Source: an uncultured Bacteroidota bacterium
Lineage (GTDB): Bacteria > Bacteroidota > Bacteroidia > Bacteroidales > P3
NCBI GenBank assembly: GCA_900546465.1
Contig: URCX01000120.1
Coordinates: forward strand, 1-6,181
Reading direction: 5' to 3'
Length of the DNA stretch: 6,181 bases
The first letter of the stretch is position 1. Every line of letters begins with the position of its first letter. Below the pieces are notes generated by a model that did no database searches, was not told the DNA's origin, and worked only from the letters and a program-made list of their open reading frames with translations. Below are positions 6,139-6,181 of the stretch, in pieces. The translations under genes and the position numbers were made by a program.

Positions 6139-6174
6139 GGCGTTTTATTTTTCTACAACGGCGTTTTATTTTTC
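6139..6174 (+). repeat. Two direct copies of a 15-base T-rich repeat
   Basis: GGCGTTTTATTTTTC occurs at 6139-6153 and again at 6160-6174, 21 bases apart. The GGCGTTTTA core resembles the arms of the hairpin just upstream. GGAAGG also occurs before the first copy (6134-6139) and after the second (6176-6181), so the array may continue beyond the window edge. Confidence 0.7.
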
Positions 6175-6181
6175 CGGAAGG

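Overview
The window looks like an ordinary chromosomal segment from a Bacteroidota species, most likely order Bacteroidales. Four things point there. The TAnnTTTG type of -7 promoter element typical of that phylum sits at sensible distances upstream of three genes. Clear Shine-Dalgarno sequences are absent. A GSCFA-family protein is present. Two short lipoprotein signal sequences end in AAC or ASC. I cannot name the genus. I see no insertion sequence, phage gene, tRNA, rRNA or CRISPR.

Layout: bases 1-452 hold no gene I can support. On the minus strand, a GSCFA-domain protein (1186-2130) is followed by an overlapping cutC (453-1208), probably one transcription unit. Next is a 51-residue lipoprotein gene (2311-2466, minus) with its own -7 element and a strong terminator. 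A 660-residue O-antigen ligase/polymerase-like membrane protein with a C-terminal TPR region (2613-4595, minus) follows. It diverges from rfbD (4675-5535, plus), and the 79-base gap carries two mirror-image promoter elements. rfbD overlaps an NlpC/P60 lipoprotein hydrolase (5535-6089) by a stop/start overlap. The right edge holds a perfect hairpin and T-rich direct repeats.

How the genes fit: the right half has a cell-envelope theme. RfbD makes dTDP-L-rhamnose for surface polysaccharide, the Wzy_C-type protein polymerises or transfers such glycans, and the NlpC/P60 lipoprotein probably trims peptidoglycan. The shared control region suggests that glycan precursor supply and glycan ligation/polymerisation could be co-regulated or mutually exclusive in transcription; this is inference. 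The left half (GSCFA protein, CutC) has no clear functional link to it. I do not see a convincing undescribed multi-gene system. The most interesting items are the back-to-back promoters, the repeat-built small lipoprotein and the right-edge repeats.
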